This document shows positions 6,813 to 13,560 of a stretch of DNA of 14,016 nucleotides, piece by piece; the first letter of the stretch is position 1; each line of letters begins with the position of its first letter. This DNA comes from Spirochaetaceae bacterium (GTDB taxonomy: Bacteria > Spirochaetota > Spirochaetia > Treponematales > Breznakiellaceae), in contig JAIRMO010000076.1 of NCBI GenBank assembly GCA_031258625.1, positions 1 to 14,016 of the forward strand, given 5' to 3'. The notes below the pieces were generated by a model. It was not told the origin of the DNA. It saw only the letters and a program-made list of their open reading frames with translations, and ran no database searches. The position numbers and the translations under genes are program-made.

Positions 6813-7409
6813 TCAATAAAATCCAAGAAATTTGATCAGGATTGTTCCAACGAAAGAAAAAATCAGGGAAAGCAGGCCCATGGATATCAACATCAACGGC
6901 ACCCCCCGGAGCCATTTCGGCACCGCTTCCAGGGAAGATCGTTTTTGGATCTCTTTGAGGATGAGGATCGCCAAAAGGAGCCCCACATAAAATCCCAGGG
7001 ATAAGACGATCACTTCAACCAGGGAAGAAACCAGGTAGAAACTCAAGACCAGGGCCGCCGGGATCAGGCCGTTGTAGGCGGACCAGGGGGTAAACACCTT
7101 GGATTCCAACAGCATATTGGGGAAAAAATGATTCACCGCCGCCTCCAGGCCCATGCAGACCAAGACGCTGAGGGGAAAAAGCACCATATATTCAAAAAAA
7201 CCCAGGGAAAGGGGGATGAGGATATACGAGAAAAAAAACCATAACAGGGGAACGGATAAAAAAAGAATCCCCCCCCGGATCACCGGAATTCCGTAGAACC
7301 TTTTATGATTTTCATCACAAAAATCAAGGTACTGAATTCCCAGGCCAAAATGGGTGATCAAATTGAGGGAAAGGCCGGAAATTATCCCCAAGGCCCCCAG
7401 TATGCTCAT
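6813..7409 (-). CDS. rnfA: RnfA-like membrane subunit, first cluster cysteine missing
   Basis: This is the last gene of the operon, overlapping rnfE by ATGA, with GGAGG seven bases before its start. The 198-aa protein has about six membrane helices. It belongs to the RnfA/RnfE-NqrD/NqrE family, which forms the centre of the Rnf/Nqr pump in the inner membrane. There each subunit gives two Cys to one shared [2Fe-2S] cluster. The N-terminal half-helix, typically N-x-V-L-x-Q-x-L-G-I-C-P, reads NLITHFGLGIQYL here. It aligns without gaps and puts Gln26 in place of Cys. The second motif, typically T-N-C-A-V-L-G, reads VLVCMGLEA and keeps C85. The end of the chain is hydrophobic, as usual. The identification rests on helix pattern, motif remnants and operon order. 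The choice of A versus E follows the usual order D-G-E-A. Confidence 0.8.
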   Translation of the reverse strand: MSILGALGIISGLSLNLITHFGLGIQYLDFCDENHKRFYGIPVIRGGILFLSVPLLWFFFSYILIPLSLGFFEYMVLFPLSVLVCMGLEAAVNHFFPNMLLESKVFTPWSAYNGLIPAALVLSFYLVSSLVEVIVLSLGFYVGLLLAILILKEIQKRSSLEAVPKWLRGVPLMLISMGLLSLIFSFVGTILIKFLGFY

Positions 7410-8041
7410 TCGGCATCCTCCGCTCCGGTAATTCGGTTCCGGTAAAAACGGAAAAGGACCATACCGTACCCCAGCAATAAAAAAACGCCGGTGGAACTCG
7501 AAATTATCCGTAAGGGGACTATTTCCCCCGTGTTATAGTTAAACAATTCTATGATTCCAAAGGTCCCGCCGGGGATCGAAAGGGAACCCAGCCCCAAGGG
7601 CTCCCGGATCAGGGCCAGAGCCACGAGCAGCGCCCCCAGAACCACGGCTTCCAGCAGAGCCCTGGCCAGGGCGTCCTCAGGGTCCATGGATTCCACCCGG
7701 CTTATTATTTCCGAGCCGATACAGGATACCGGCGCCAGGATAATAAATAAGGCGCATTCCAGGGCCAGAAGGGGGTTTAAAAAATACAGGATCAACAGGT
7801 AAAAACTGCCGAACAGGGCGGATAAGAATATATGCAGGATCCGCTTCCCCTTTTTGGGGAAAATCGGTTTTCCCAGGCAGATCCCAATGACGGTCATGCC
7901 GTAAACCCAGAGGAGGGCGCCCAAGGCGATGAGGGCAAAGGCGGTACGGCCGGAGGCTATGATAAGAAAAACCATATTGGCCAGGGAAGAAAGGGGGGAA
8001 TGGACCCCCCAAAACAGATGATTTTGATAGGCCGCTTTCAT
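7406..8041 (-). CDS. rnfE: RnfE-like membrane subunit, first cluster cysteine missing
   Basis: This 211-aa integral membrane protein pairs with RnfA in the Rnf complex. It overlaps rnfG and rnfA by ATGA on either side. Family features are LNPLLALECALFIILAPVSC around residues 88-107, an Ala/Leu helix pair, and the conserved LIREPLGLGSLSIPGG (about 144-159, like the AIREILGNGTLFG segment of RnfE/NqrD). C107 in APVSCIGSE sits at the second ligand position of the family (N-C-I-V-L-G motif). The N-terminal L-G-L-C-P-L motif reads WGVHSPLSSL, so the first Cys is His or Ser. Other Cys (C55, C96) are not at ligand positions. A ribosome site is present (GGGGGGATGAAGA before ATG). As with RnfA, a classical shared [2Fe-2S] cluster appears incomplete. 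Confidence 0.85.
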   Translation of the reverse strand: MKAAYQNHLFWGVHSPLSSLANMVFLIIASGRTAFALIALGALLWVYGMTVIGICLGKPIFPKKGKRILHIFLSALFGSFYLLILYFLNPLLALECALFIILAPVSCIGSEIISRVESMDPEDALARALLEAVVLGALLVALALIREPLGLGSLSIPGGTFGIIELFNYNTGEIVPLRIISSSTGVFLLLGYGMVLFRFYRNRITGAEDAE

Positions 8042-8499
8042 TCTTCATCCCCCCGGGAGGCGATAAGGGCCTCCGCGGCCTCAATACGCCTGGTATGGAT
8101 GGTGAGCGTCCCCGGGCTCAGGCGGTCCAAAACACGGCCGGGATTATCCGTAAGGGGGACCAGTTCCTCCACCTTACCTTCCGGGGAAATCATGGCGACA
8201 AAGGGGACAAACGTTCCCTCGGTGATTATGGAAAAGACCACCGCCCGGCCGTTGGTTCCAACCAGGGAAAAGCGGCTCCCCTGTTCCGGGGTGGACCGGG
8301 AAGAAAGGGGGCTTTTTAAACGCCGGGGATCCTCCAGGGCGTCCAAAACCATATTTACCGACCGGATCATCATGTGGACCCGGGTACGCTGGGTGCCATA
8401 CCATAATAATCCCCCGAGGAGGAATATCCCCACGAGCCATCCGACAAAAATACCCAGGTCTTTAAGGCCCGAAACATCCCCCGCTTTTATCAGCTTCAT
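8038..8499 (-). CDS. rnfG: RnfG-like subunit, short and with altered flavinylation motif
   Basis: Start ATG 8499 is chosen over an upstream in-frame ATG 8520. GGAGG lies at ideal distance (ACGGAGGTTTTTATG), and the start overlaps the rnfD stop by ATGA. The 153-aa product has one N-terminal membrane anchor (about 16-36, GIFVGWLVGIFLLGGLLWYG) and a periplasmic domain, as in RnfG/NqrC. The family binds FMN covalently at the Thr of an S-G-A-T-x-T motif near the C-terminus. The matching place here, RLSPGTLTIHTRRIEAAEAL (127-146), has S-P-G-T, with T131 kept. Family members are usually about 180-220 aa, so this one is short, with much of the FMN_bind domain reduced. The call depends strongly on operon position (between rnfD and rnfE) and topology. 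Sequence alone would be marginal. Confidence 0.7.
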   Translation of the reverse strand: MKLIKAGDVSGLKDLGIFVGWLVGIFLLGGLLWYGTQRTRVHMMIRSVNMVLDALEDPRRLKSPLSSRSTPEQGSRFSLVGTNGRAVVFSIITEGTFVPFVAMISPEGKVEELVPLTDNPGRVLDRLSPGTLTIHTRRIEAAEALIASRGDEE

Positions 8500-9560
8500 A
8501 AAAACCTCCGTTCCCGGCACAGAAACCGATCTTCCATGAGCCGGATAAGGGGTGTCAGGGCATTAAGAAAAAATACCGCAAAAAAAGCCCCGTAGGGTTC
8601 ATTCCCCTGGAATTTAAAAAGAAACGTAAAAAATCCGGCCAGGACGGCGACAATAAGGGCCCCTATATTCGACTTTGGCCCCGTAACCGGATCGGAGATC
8701 AACAAAAAAGCCGCCGTCAGGGTTCCCCCGGTCAAGATGCCGAAGATCAGATCCCCTTCCCACAGGGCTCCTCCAAAGGGCAGCGCCCCGAAGATCCTGA
8801 CAAAAAGGGCGTAGACCCCCAAAAAAACTCCGGGGATCCAGGAACGGTTTACCTGGGAGGCGGTAATAATGACGGAACCCAATAAAAAAGCGGCAAATCC
8901 CCTGTCCGCGATGATCCCCTCCCGGAGGAGGACAAAAAAATCCAAATACCCTTCGGATAATTCAGTATGGGTGGTTACCGAAAAGATCGTATTATTCAAA
9001 ACCGCGGTCAGGTTCTTATCCAGGGTGCTCGCGGCGACTCCGCTTATCTTGAGTATCCCCATAGGGGATCCGTGGGGATCGGAAAAGCCCTGGCGGATGC
9101 TTTCGGAGAGAATAGTCAAGGGAGAGCCTTTCAGGGCATTGTTAAACAACACGGGCCAGGAAAAGCGGATAAAAAACCACCCCCCCAGGGCCGGATTTAC
9201 CCAGTTTGTTCCTAATCCGCCAAAACTACATTTTATTACGGCTATGGCAAAAGCCGCGCCCAGGGCGGCAACGGCCGGGTGGATGTGGTTTGGCAGAAGC
9301 AGGGAGAAGATCAACGCCGAAGCAACGGCGCTCCCGTCGCCGAGGGTAAATTTTTTTGTTTTAAGGAAAATCAGCATTTCCACCGCCGCCGCCGAAATTA
9401 CCGCGGTAAGGGCGATGATCAGGGACCGATAGGCGTCGGTCAAGGCGGACTGGAGGATGGTCATACCGGCGCAGAGGCTCACCAGCCACATGCGCTCCGC
9501 GGTGGAACGGGCGAGGTTTATCTGAGGTTTCTGCAGCCGCACCAGATCTTTATGAAACAT
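8496..9560 (-). CDS. rnfD: RnfD-like ion-translocating membrane subunit
   Basis: This 354-aa protein of the RnfD/NqrB family has about ten membrane helices. In Rnf this subunit carries covalent FMN and helps move Na+ or H+. Clear family text: QKPQINLARSTAERMW near the start (cytosolic entry), SGALIF-like ASALIFSLLLPN, KCSFGGLGTNWVNPALGGWF (110-129, matching GGLGYNxFNPAL), and near the end FLLISDPVTGPKS (285-297, matching the MATDPVTSP motif). The flavinylated motif S-G-A-T-P-L is not present. The best candidate in the right region is ISGVAASTL (172-180), with KGSPLTIL (144-151) as a second. ATG 9560, which gives MFHKDLVRLQ, is preferred to ATG 9575. It has a G-rich site 7-12 bases upstream and the other has none. 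Both overlap the rnfC end. Confidence 0.88.
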   Translation of the reverse strand: MFHKDLVRLQKPQINLARSTAERMWLVSLCAGMTILQSALTDAYRSLIIALTAVISAAAVEMLIFLKTKKFTLGDGSAVASALIFSLLLPNHIHPAVAALGAAFAIAVIKCSFGGLGTNWVNPALGGWFFIRFSWPVLFNNALKGSPLTILSESIRQGFSDPHGSPMGILKISGVAASTLDKNLTAVLNNTIFSVTTHTELSEGYLDFFVLLREGIIADRGFAAFLLGSVIITASQVNRSWIPGVFLGVYALFVRIFGALPFGGALWEGDLIFGILTGGTLTAAFLLISDPVTGPKSNIGALIVAVLAGFFTFLFKFQGNEPYGAFFAVFFLNALTPLIRLMEDRFLCRERRFL

Positions 9561-10872
9561 CAGAATGCCCCCCATAAACGGAATTCACAATGGTGGTACT
9601 TAAAGGGAGCCGGGAAGGACAAACCACTTCGCAACACCCGCAGCCATGACATTCACCGGCCCGGTCCCAGACCGGCCCTTCCCTCTGTTTTGCAGCGATA
9701 CTTTTAAATAGGAATTCCGGATCCAATCTAACCGGACATACCATCCTGCATTCCCCGCATCCGATACAATTTCTGACTACGGTACTCCCCATCTGTCCCT
9801 CTAAAATGGCAAACACCCCGTAGGTGGTTTTAACCACCGGTTCATCCAGGTCCACCACGGCCCGCCCCCGCAGGGGAGAACCGGTGGCAATCCATTTAGG
9901 TTTATCGACAAACCCTCCACATTCCGCAAAAATCTCCCCTATCCGGGTGCCTATCCGTACCTTCATCACCTGGGGGGTTTTAACCGCACCCCCCCCCACC
10001 GCCACATACCGGTCCAGGATGGGTTTTTTTAGCTTTATCGCGTCATGGACCGCCGCGGCGGTGGCCGGTCCCAGGAACAGGGAGGAACCGAACTTCACCC
10101 CTTCCTTTTTTTCGTAGAGCCCCAGGGCATATTCAAGCTCCCGGCGGTTACGCTGGGGATACCGGGAACTCACCAGAACCATGGACAGGGGAAGCCCGCC
10201 GGAGACCGATTCCGCTTCGGCAAGAAGTTCGGCGCCCAGGTCCTGCTCTTTATAAGAAACCGCAAAAACGATACGGGATACCCGGGCCGCCACGGCGGCG
10301 ATCACGCTTCCCTCTACCACGGCCTTTATCCGTTCCCGGCACAACACATAATCCGCCGCCAGCCAGGGATCGTCAAACACGCAGCGGAGTACCAGGGTAT
10401 AGGGCTCCTTGAGGGAATGCAGGGAGCTGAACATCTCCGATACCGGGCGGCCGATGCCTTCCATTTCCACGATTCCGTATTCGGAGATAAGCCGCTGTAA
10501 CTCATAAAAAGAAAGCCCCTGCCAGGGGAAAATCTCCTCCGGTTTGCCCAGTTTTTCAAAGGTCCCCTCCATCCGTATGACCAGGGCATCGTTAATGTGC
10601 CCCTCGGCCATTTTCCAGGAAACCATCCTGACCACCCTGCCCGGAACCGTGGCGTGTACGTTGGCGGAACCCGGCCCCTGGCCCCGGCCAACGAGCATCC
10701 CCTCTTTGACAAAATCCCCCACCGAAACAATAGGATAGGCCCGGCTTCCCGTATGCTGGACCAGGGGTATCACCGAAATTCCCGGGAGAAACGCGACAAC
10801 GCTGGTATTCCGGGGAGGAACGGTCATATCCTCAAAGGGAATTCCCCCCCAGGGGAAAGAATATATTTTCAT
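9550..10872 (-). CDS. rnfC: RnfC-like peripheral subunit with two [4Fe-4S] motifs
   Basis: This 440-aa cytosolic-side subunit is normally where NADH meets the Rnf complex through FMN. The N-terminal biotinyl-like domain is clear (QHTGSRAYPIVSVGDFVKEG, then VHATVPGRV, 39-80). The middle has the Rossmann-like region and an SLBB-like part (VGGGAVKTPQVMKVRIGTRI, about 292-311). The C-terminus holds two intact cluster motifs, C369-I-G-C372-G-E-C375-x3-C379-P and C408-H-G-C411-G-C-C414-x3-C418-P. The FMN/NADH signatures are eroded. The usual G-L-G-G-A-G-F-P-T reads EMEGIGRPV (136-144), and the usual N-G-A-E-C-E-P-Y reads LRCVFDDPW (162-170). Electrons may thus enter some other way than from NADH. 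The ATG overlaps the stop of the 476-aa gene by ATGA. Its ribosome site is weak, consistent with coupling. Confidence 0.9.
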   Translation of the reverse strand: MKIYSFPWGGIPFEDMTVPPRNTSVVAFLPGISVIPLVQHTGSRAYPIVSVGDFVKEGMLVGRGQGPGSANVHATVPGRVVRMVSWKMAEGHINDALVIRMEGTFEKLGKPEEIFPWQGLSFYELQRLISEYGIVEMEGIGRPVSEMFSSLHSLKEPYTLVLRCVFDDPWLAADYVLCRERIKAVVEGSVIAAVAARVSRIVFAVSYKEQDLGAELLAEAESVSGGLPLSMVLVSSRYPQRNRRELEYALGLYEKKEGVKFGSSLFLGPATAAAVHDAIKLKKPILDRYVAVGGGAVKTPQVMKVRIGTRIGEIFAECGGFVDKPKWIATGSPLRGRAVVDLDEPVVKTTYGVFAILEGQMGSTVVRNCIGCGECRMVCPVRLDPEFLFKSIAAKQREGPVWDRAGECHGCGCCEVVCPSRLPLSTTIVNSVYGGHSDVS

Positions 10873-12299
10873 GCAGCTATCCGCTTATCATTATATACCA
10901 ATAATCGCTTTTTTTTGCTATGCCCCTGCCCAATCGGAAGAAAACCGGGGATACACAAAAGCAGAGCCCCAAAAACCGGGAGCAGATCCCCCGGGGCATT
11001 GACCGGGGACTGGGTATACTCCCGGCGGGCGAGAAAATTCATCAGATCTTCCAAGGGGAAGGGGGGTATCTCCCCGCCGCGGTCATCCTCCATCGCCGAA
11101 TAATCCCCGATAAGGCCGTCCTCCCCCCGGCGGTACCGCAAATACTCCCCGTCCCCGGGGTTATCCCCGCCGGCTCTGAGGGGCCTTAAAGAAAAAGAAG
11201 CCTGGAACGCGGCGTGGGTTTCGTATTCCCCGGGGCTTATCAGCTCCCCCTGCCGCTCCGCCGGAACCGGGGGGGCGTCCCCGGCGGCATACCCGCGCAA
11301 AATTAGGGGGGGCAAAAAAAGGGAAGCCAGGGACCCCAGGGCAAAGGGCACCATAATCCGGGAAAACACCCTGATCCCCGGGGAATGGGACGAAATCGGC
11401 ACCGGCACAAACCGGACGTGCCCCATTTTGAGCCCCCCCTTTGATTCCGCCCAGAGGGACAGTCCCAGGATAAGGAAAAACGAACCAATCCCCGTAAGCC
11501 CCAGGGCGGCGGAGAAACGGCCCAGATAACAGAGAACCCCGTAACCCGCCAGAAAGAGACAGAACATCCCCCAAAAGAAGGGGCCTTCCCCGTTCTTTTT
11601 GTTGATTTGGATATAATGGTTCCGGTAACGCCGGGATATAAAGAAATCCCGCAGGGGCCGGAGGAGCAGCCCCAAAAGGGCGGTAAGGAACGCGGCCAGG
11701 GCGAATCCCCCCGGCCCCTGGCAGGAAAGGGCGGCCAAGAGGGGGAGGAGGCTTATCCCTATCCGGGGCGCCCCGGACAGCAGGACCATCCCCACGGCGG
11801 CCCCCGCGAAAAGGAGGGCATATAACCCAAGGGGCCGGGAAACGCCGGGAAATTCAACCCGAAAGGGGATGTCCCCGAAACAACGGGCCAGATCTTCCTC
11901 AACCTTCTCCCCGGAGCCCCCCCAAAAATTCGGTGAAAGGGGAATAAAAAAAAACCGTTCGCCGTCACGGACAAAAAAAGATTCCAGCCGCCGGGCATAT
12001 CCGTCGTTCCGGGGGTCAAAGGGTTCAACCCGCTCCCCAAAGGAATCCAGGGGGAGCCGTACCAGTTCCCCAAAATCATCCCAAAAAACCCATTGGGTCG
12101 ATTCGGAAATATAATTTTCCCACTTCCCCCGGGCCAACAATTCCCCGATATACCGATCCCCATAGGCGGCGTCCAGGGAAAGTACAGCGTAGCCCCCTCC
12201 CCGCGGGGGGGGAAGGGAGCGGTGAACCATATAAAACACCCCTAAGCCCAGGACAAAAGAAACAAATAACGAAACCGCCGTTGCTGTTCTGTACGACAT
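10869..12299 (-). CDS. 476-aa multi-pass membrane protein of unknown function, operon partner of rnfC
   Basis: I do not recognise a family. Predicted layout: a membrane segment at about 6-24; an outside domain 26-155 rich in aromatic residues (WENYISESTQWVFWDDFGEL, ERFFFIPLSPNFWGG); five or six helices between about 157 and 335, with a basic inside loop DFFISRRYRNHYIQINKKNG (218-237); a second outside domain about 336-434 rich in Gly, Asp and Pro (EYETHAAFQASFSLRP, YLRYRRGEDG); a last helix about 436-456; and a basic tail. The gene sits 12 bases after the DUF212 gene and overlaps rnfC by ATGA, so it is made together with the Rnf-like subunits. I infer a role in assembly, anchoring or substrate linkage of that complex. 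A distant replacement for a missing subunit is possible but not shown. Codon use (high G/C in third position) matches its neighbours. Confidence 0.75.
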   Translation of the reverse strand: MSYRTATAVSLFVSFVLGLGVFYMVHRSLPPPRGGGYAVLSLDAAYGDRYIGELLARGKWENYISESTQWVFWDDFGELVRLPLDSFGERVEPFDPRNDGYARRLESFFVRDGERFFFIPLSPNFWGGSGEKVEEDLARCFGDIPFRVEFPGVSRPLGLYALLFAGAAVGMVLLSGAPRIGISLLPLLAALSCQGPGGFALAAFLTALLGLLLRPLRDFFISRRYRNHYIQINKKNGEGPFFWGMFCLFLAGYGVLCYLGRFSAALGLTGIGSFFLILGLSLWAESKGGLKMGHVRFVPVPISSHSPGIRVFSRIMVPFALGSLASLFLPPLILRGYAAGDAPPVPAERQGELISPGEYETHAAFQASFSLRPLRAGGDNPGDGEYLRYRRGEDGLIGDYSAMEDDRGGEIPPFPLEDLMNFLARREYTQSPVNAPGDLLPVFGALLLCIPGFLPIGQGHSKKKRLLVYNDKRIAA

Positions 12300-12311
12300 G
12301 GGGCCTGAGTC

Positions 12312-12800
12312 CTATAAAAAAGAATAGGCCGCGGCTATAAAAACACCCAAAAGCGCGCCGGCAACCACTTCCAGCGGGGTATGACCATGAACTTCCTTAA
12401 GCGGACGATATTCACCCCCCGTATATTCCGCCACGTTCCGGCCCAACAGGTTGAGGGCCCGGCCCTGAAGTCCCGAAGATCGCCGCACCCCAATGGCGTC
12501 CCGCATGATAATAATGGTAATCCAGAAAGAAATCACAAACAAATTCGAATTTATCCCCTCCTTAAAAGCCACCGAAGCGGTCATCGCCGACACCAGGGCC
12601 GAATGGCTTGAGGGCATTCCGCCGGTCCGCCACACGATGGTCGCCAAAATCTCCCGGCCGTCCCGCCGGGGGGATCGCAAAACCGCAACCACCGCCTTGA
12701 GTAACTGGGAAAAAAACCAACTTGACAGGGCAGATAGAAATATAGGATTCTCAAAAAAGGCCTTAACCGATTCCGGGTTGATAATCGTGGTAAAAGACAT
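12312..12800 (-). CDS. DUF212 / divergent PAP2-family membrane protein
   Basis: This 162-aa protein has about four to five membrane helices and all hallmarks of the DUF212 (acidPPc-like, VanZ-unrelated) family: FLSALSSWFFSQLLKAV at the N-terminus, TGGMPSSHSALVSAMT (59-74) with the P-S-S-H-S core of the PAP2 phosphatase motif, MRDAIGVRRSSG (99-110), and KEVHGHTPLEVVAGALLG (135-152) with the third-motif His. PAP2 relatives remove phosphate from lipid or soluble phosphates, but the substrate of this family is not known to me. It is the first gene of the Rnf-like operon. There is no clear ribosome site before ATG 12800, and the promoter found leaves almost no leader. The link to the Rnf genes may be only transcriptional. 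Confidence 0.9.
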   Translation of the reverse strand: MSFTTIINPESVKAFFENPIFLSALSSWFFSQLLKAVVAVLRSPRRDGREILATIVWRTGGMPSSHSALVSAMTASVAFKEGINSNLFVISFWITIIIMRDAIGVRRSSGLQGRALNLLGRNVAEYTGGEYRPLKEVHGHTPLEVVAGALLGVFIAAAYSFL

Positions 12801-12806
12801 TACTTA

Positions 12807-12835
12807 ACAATCCATCAGGACGGCGAATTTGTCAA
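12807..12835 (-). promoter_or_regulatory. putative sigma70-type promoter of the DUF212-rnf operon, possibly leaderless
   Basis: On the - strand a perfect TTGACA (12835-12830) is followed after 17 bases by GATTGT (12812-12807), a weak -10. The expected start of transcription falls on or next to ATG 12800, so the first gene would have little or no leader. That agrees with the absence of a ribosome site. Confidence 0.45.
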
Positions 12836-12944
12836 TATAGGAACCCCCCAACCGCCGGATAAACGGGGAGAAAAAAGAAGGGGGGGCTGTTTCCCCGCCT
12901 TTTCCCGCAGGCAGGCACGGTTGCCGCCCGCCCCCCCTACGCCT

Positions 12945-12984
12945 GAGAAAAGAGGCCCGCCGTAACCGGCGGGCCTCTTTTCTC
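12945..12984. terminator. 18-bp perfect hairpin, likely bidirectional terminator
   Basis: The arms 12945-12962 and 12967-12984 pair perfectly, with a TAAC loop. The outer parts give CTCTTTTCTC on both strands, a T-rich but not pure T end. It separates the coiled-coil gene (end 13133) from the rnf-like operon promoter. Confidence 0.6.
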
Positions 12985-13009
12985 CGCCTACCCCCCAATC
13001 AGGGGCTTT

Positions 13010-13077
13010 GGGGTCTGACCCCCACTCCTTGTATAAATATACGCAAAGGGTCTGACCCTTTGCGTATATTTATACAA
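13010..13077. repeat. palindromic element with GGGTCTGACCC cores, REP-like
   Basis: A short hairpin GGGGT-CTG-ACCCC (13010-13022) is followed seven bases later by a perfect 22-bp inverted repeat (13029-13050 with 13056-13077). The centre of the long repeat is again GGGTCTGACCC. A variant core recurs at 13646-13673. Long perfect stems with a shared core in non-coding DNA are typical of dispersed extragenic palindromes. Confidence 0.7.
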
Positions 13078-13132
13078 ACCCCGCTCCAAAAGGGGGATCC
13101 CTTGCTCCCTAAGTAAACGCCTGTGGCCCCTC

Positions 13133-13549
13133 TTATTTACTCTTTACCATCCAAACCAGGCCCCCGTCCTGGAGGGCCGCCGTCGGCAGGGCTATCAGCG
13201 TAAAGGTTTTCCAAAACCGTGAGTTTTCCGCGTATTTCCGCGATAAGTCCGATTGCCTCTTGGAGATTTCGGACATTTCGTTCAGCCGAATCTGTAAGTC
13301 CCGTAACAAGCGTTCCCGCTCGGTTATTATGGTCTCGTAGTTCCCGATTAAGGCTTCGCTCTCGGCTAAGTTCCGCCGTAAGTCGTCCAACTGCCGCATC
13401 TGCGTTTCGGAATTCTTCAGCGTATCGAGAATTAAGCCTTCCAAGGCGGAGAGATCCCTGCCGACGGAAGAAAAGTCCTGACAGGAGAGCCCCCGCGGCA
13501 AAAGCAAGGACCAGGTACAGAACAAAGCGATAACGGCGGATAATCTCAT
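13133..13549 (-). CDS. exported coiled-coil protein with C-terminal hydrophobic segment (138 aa)
   Basis: ATG 13549 lies nine bases after AGGAGG. Residues 1-23 are a signal peptide (MRLSAVIALFCTWSLLLPRG) that ends in L-S-C-Q, a possible but non-canonical lipobox. Residues 30-110 are a long heptad-like helix with many Glu/Arg/Leu (RQLDDLRRNLAESEALIGNY, ERERLLRDLQIRLNEMSEIS). Residues 112-135 (FWKTFTLIALPTAAL, then GGLVWMV) could be a membrane anchor. No family is recognised. Small proteins of this build occur near phage-type genes, where they serve as spanins or holin partners, but this is only an analogy. Third-position G/C is high as in its neighbours, which favours this frame over the second open frame on the same strand (13137-13552). 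Confidence 0.6.
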   Translation of the reverse strand: MRLSAVIALFCTWSLLLPRGLSCQDFSSVGRDLSALEGLILDTLKNSETQMRQLDDLRRNLAESEALIGNYETIITERERLLRDLQIRLNEMSEISKRQSDLSRKYAENSRFWKTFTLIALPTAALQDGGLVWMVKSK

Positions 13550-13560
13550 GCAAAGGTTCC

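Noticed and set aside
7832..8539. 235-codon + frame opposite rnfE/rnfG
   Set aside because: It is antisense to coupled rnf genes, has no ribosome site, and is rich in Arg/Ser/Pro.
12804..12998. 64-codon - strand frame before the DUF212 gene
   Set aside because: It spans the 18-bp terminator hairpin and the promoter and is Arg/Gly-rich. It is not a gene.
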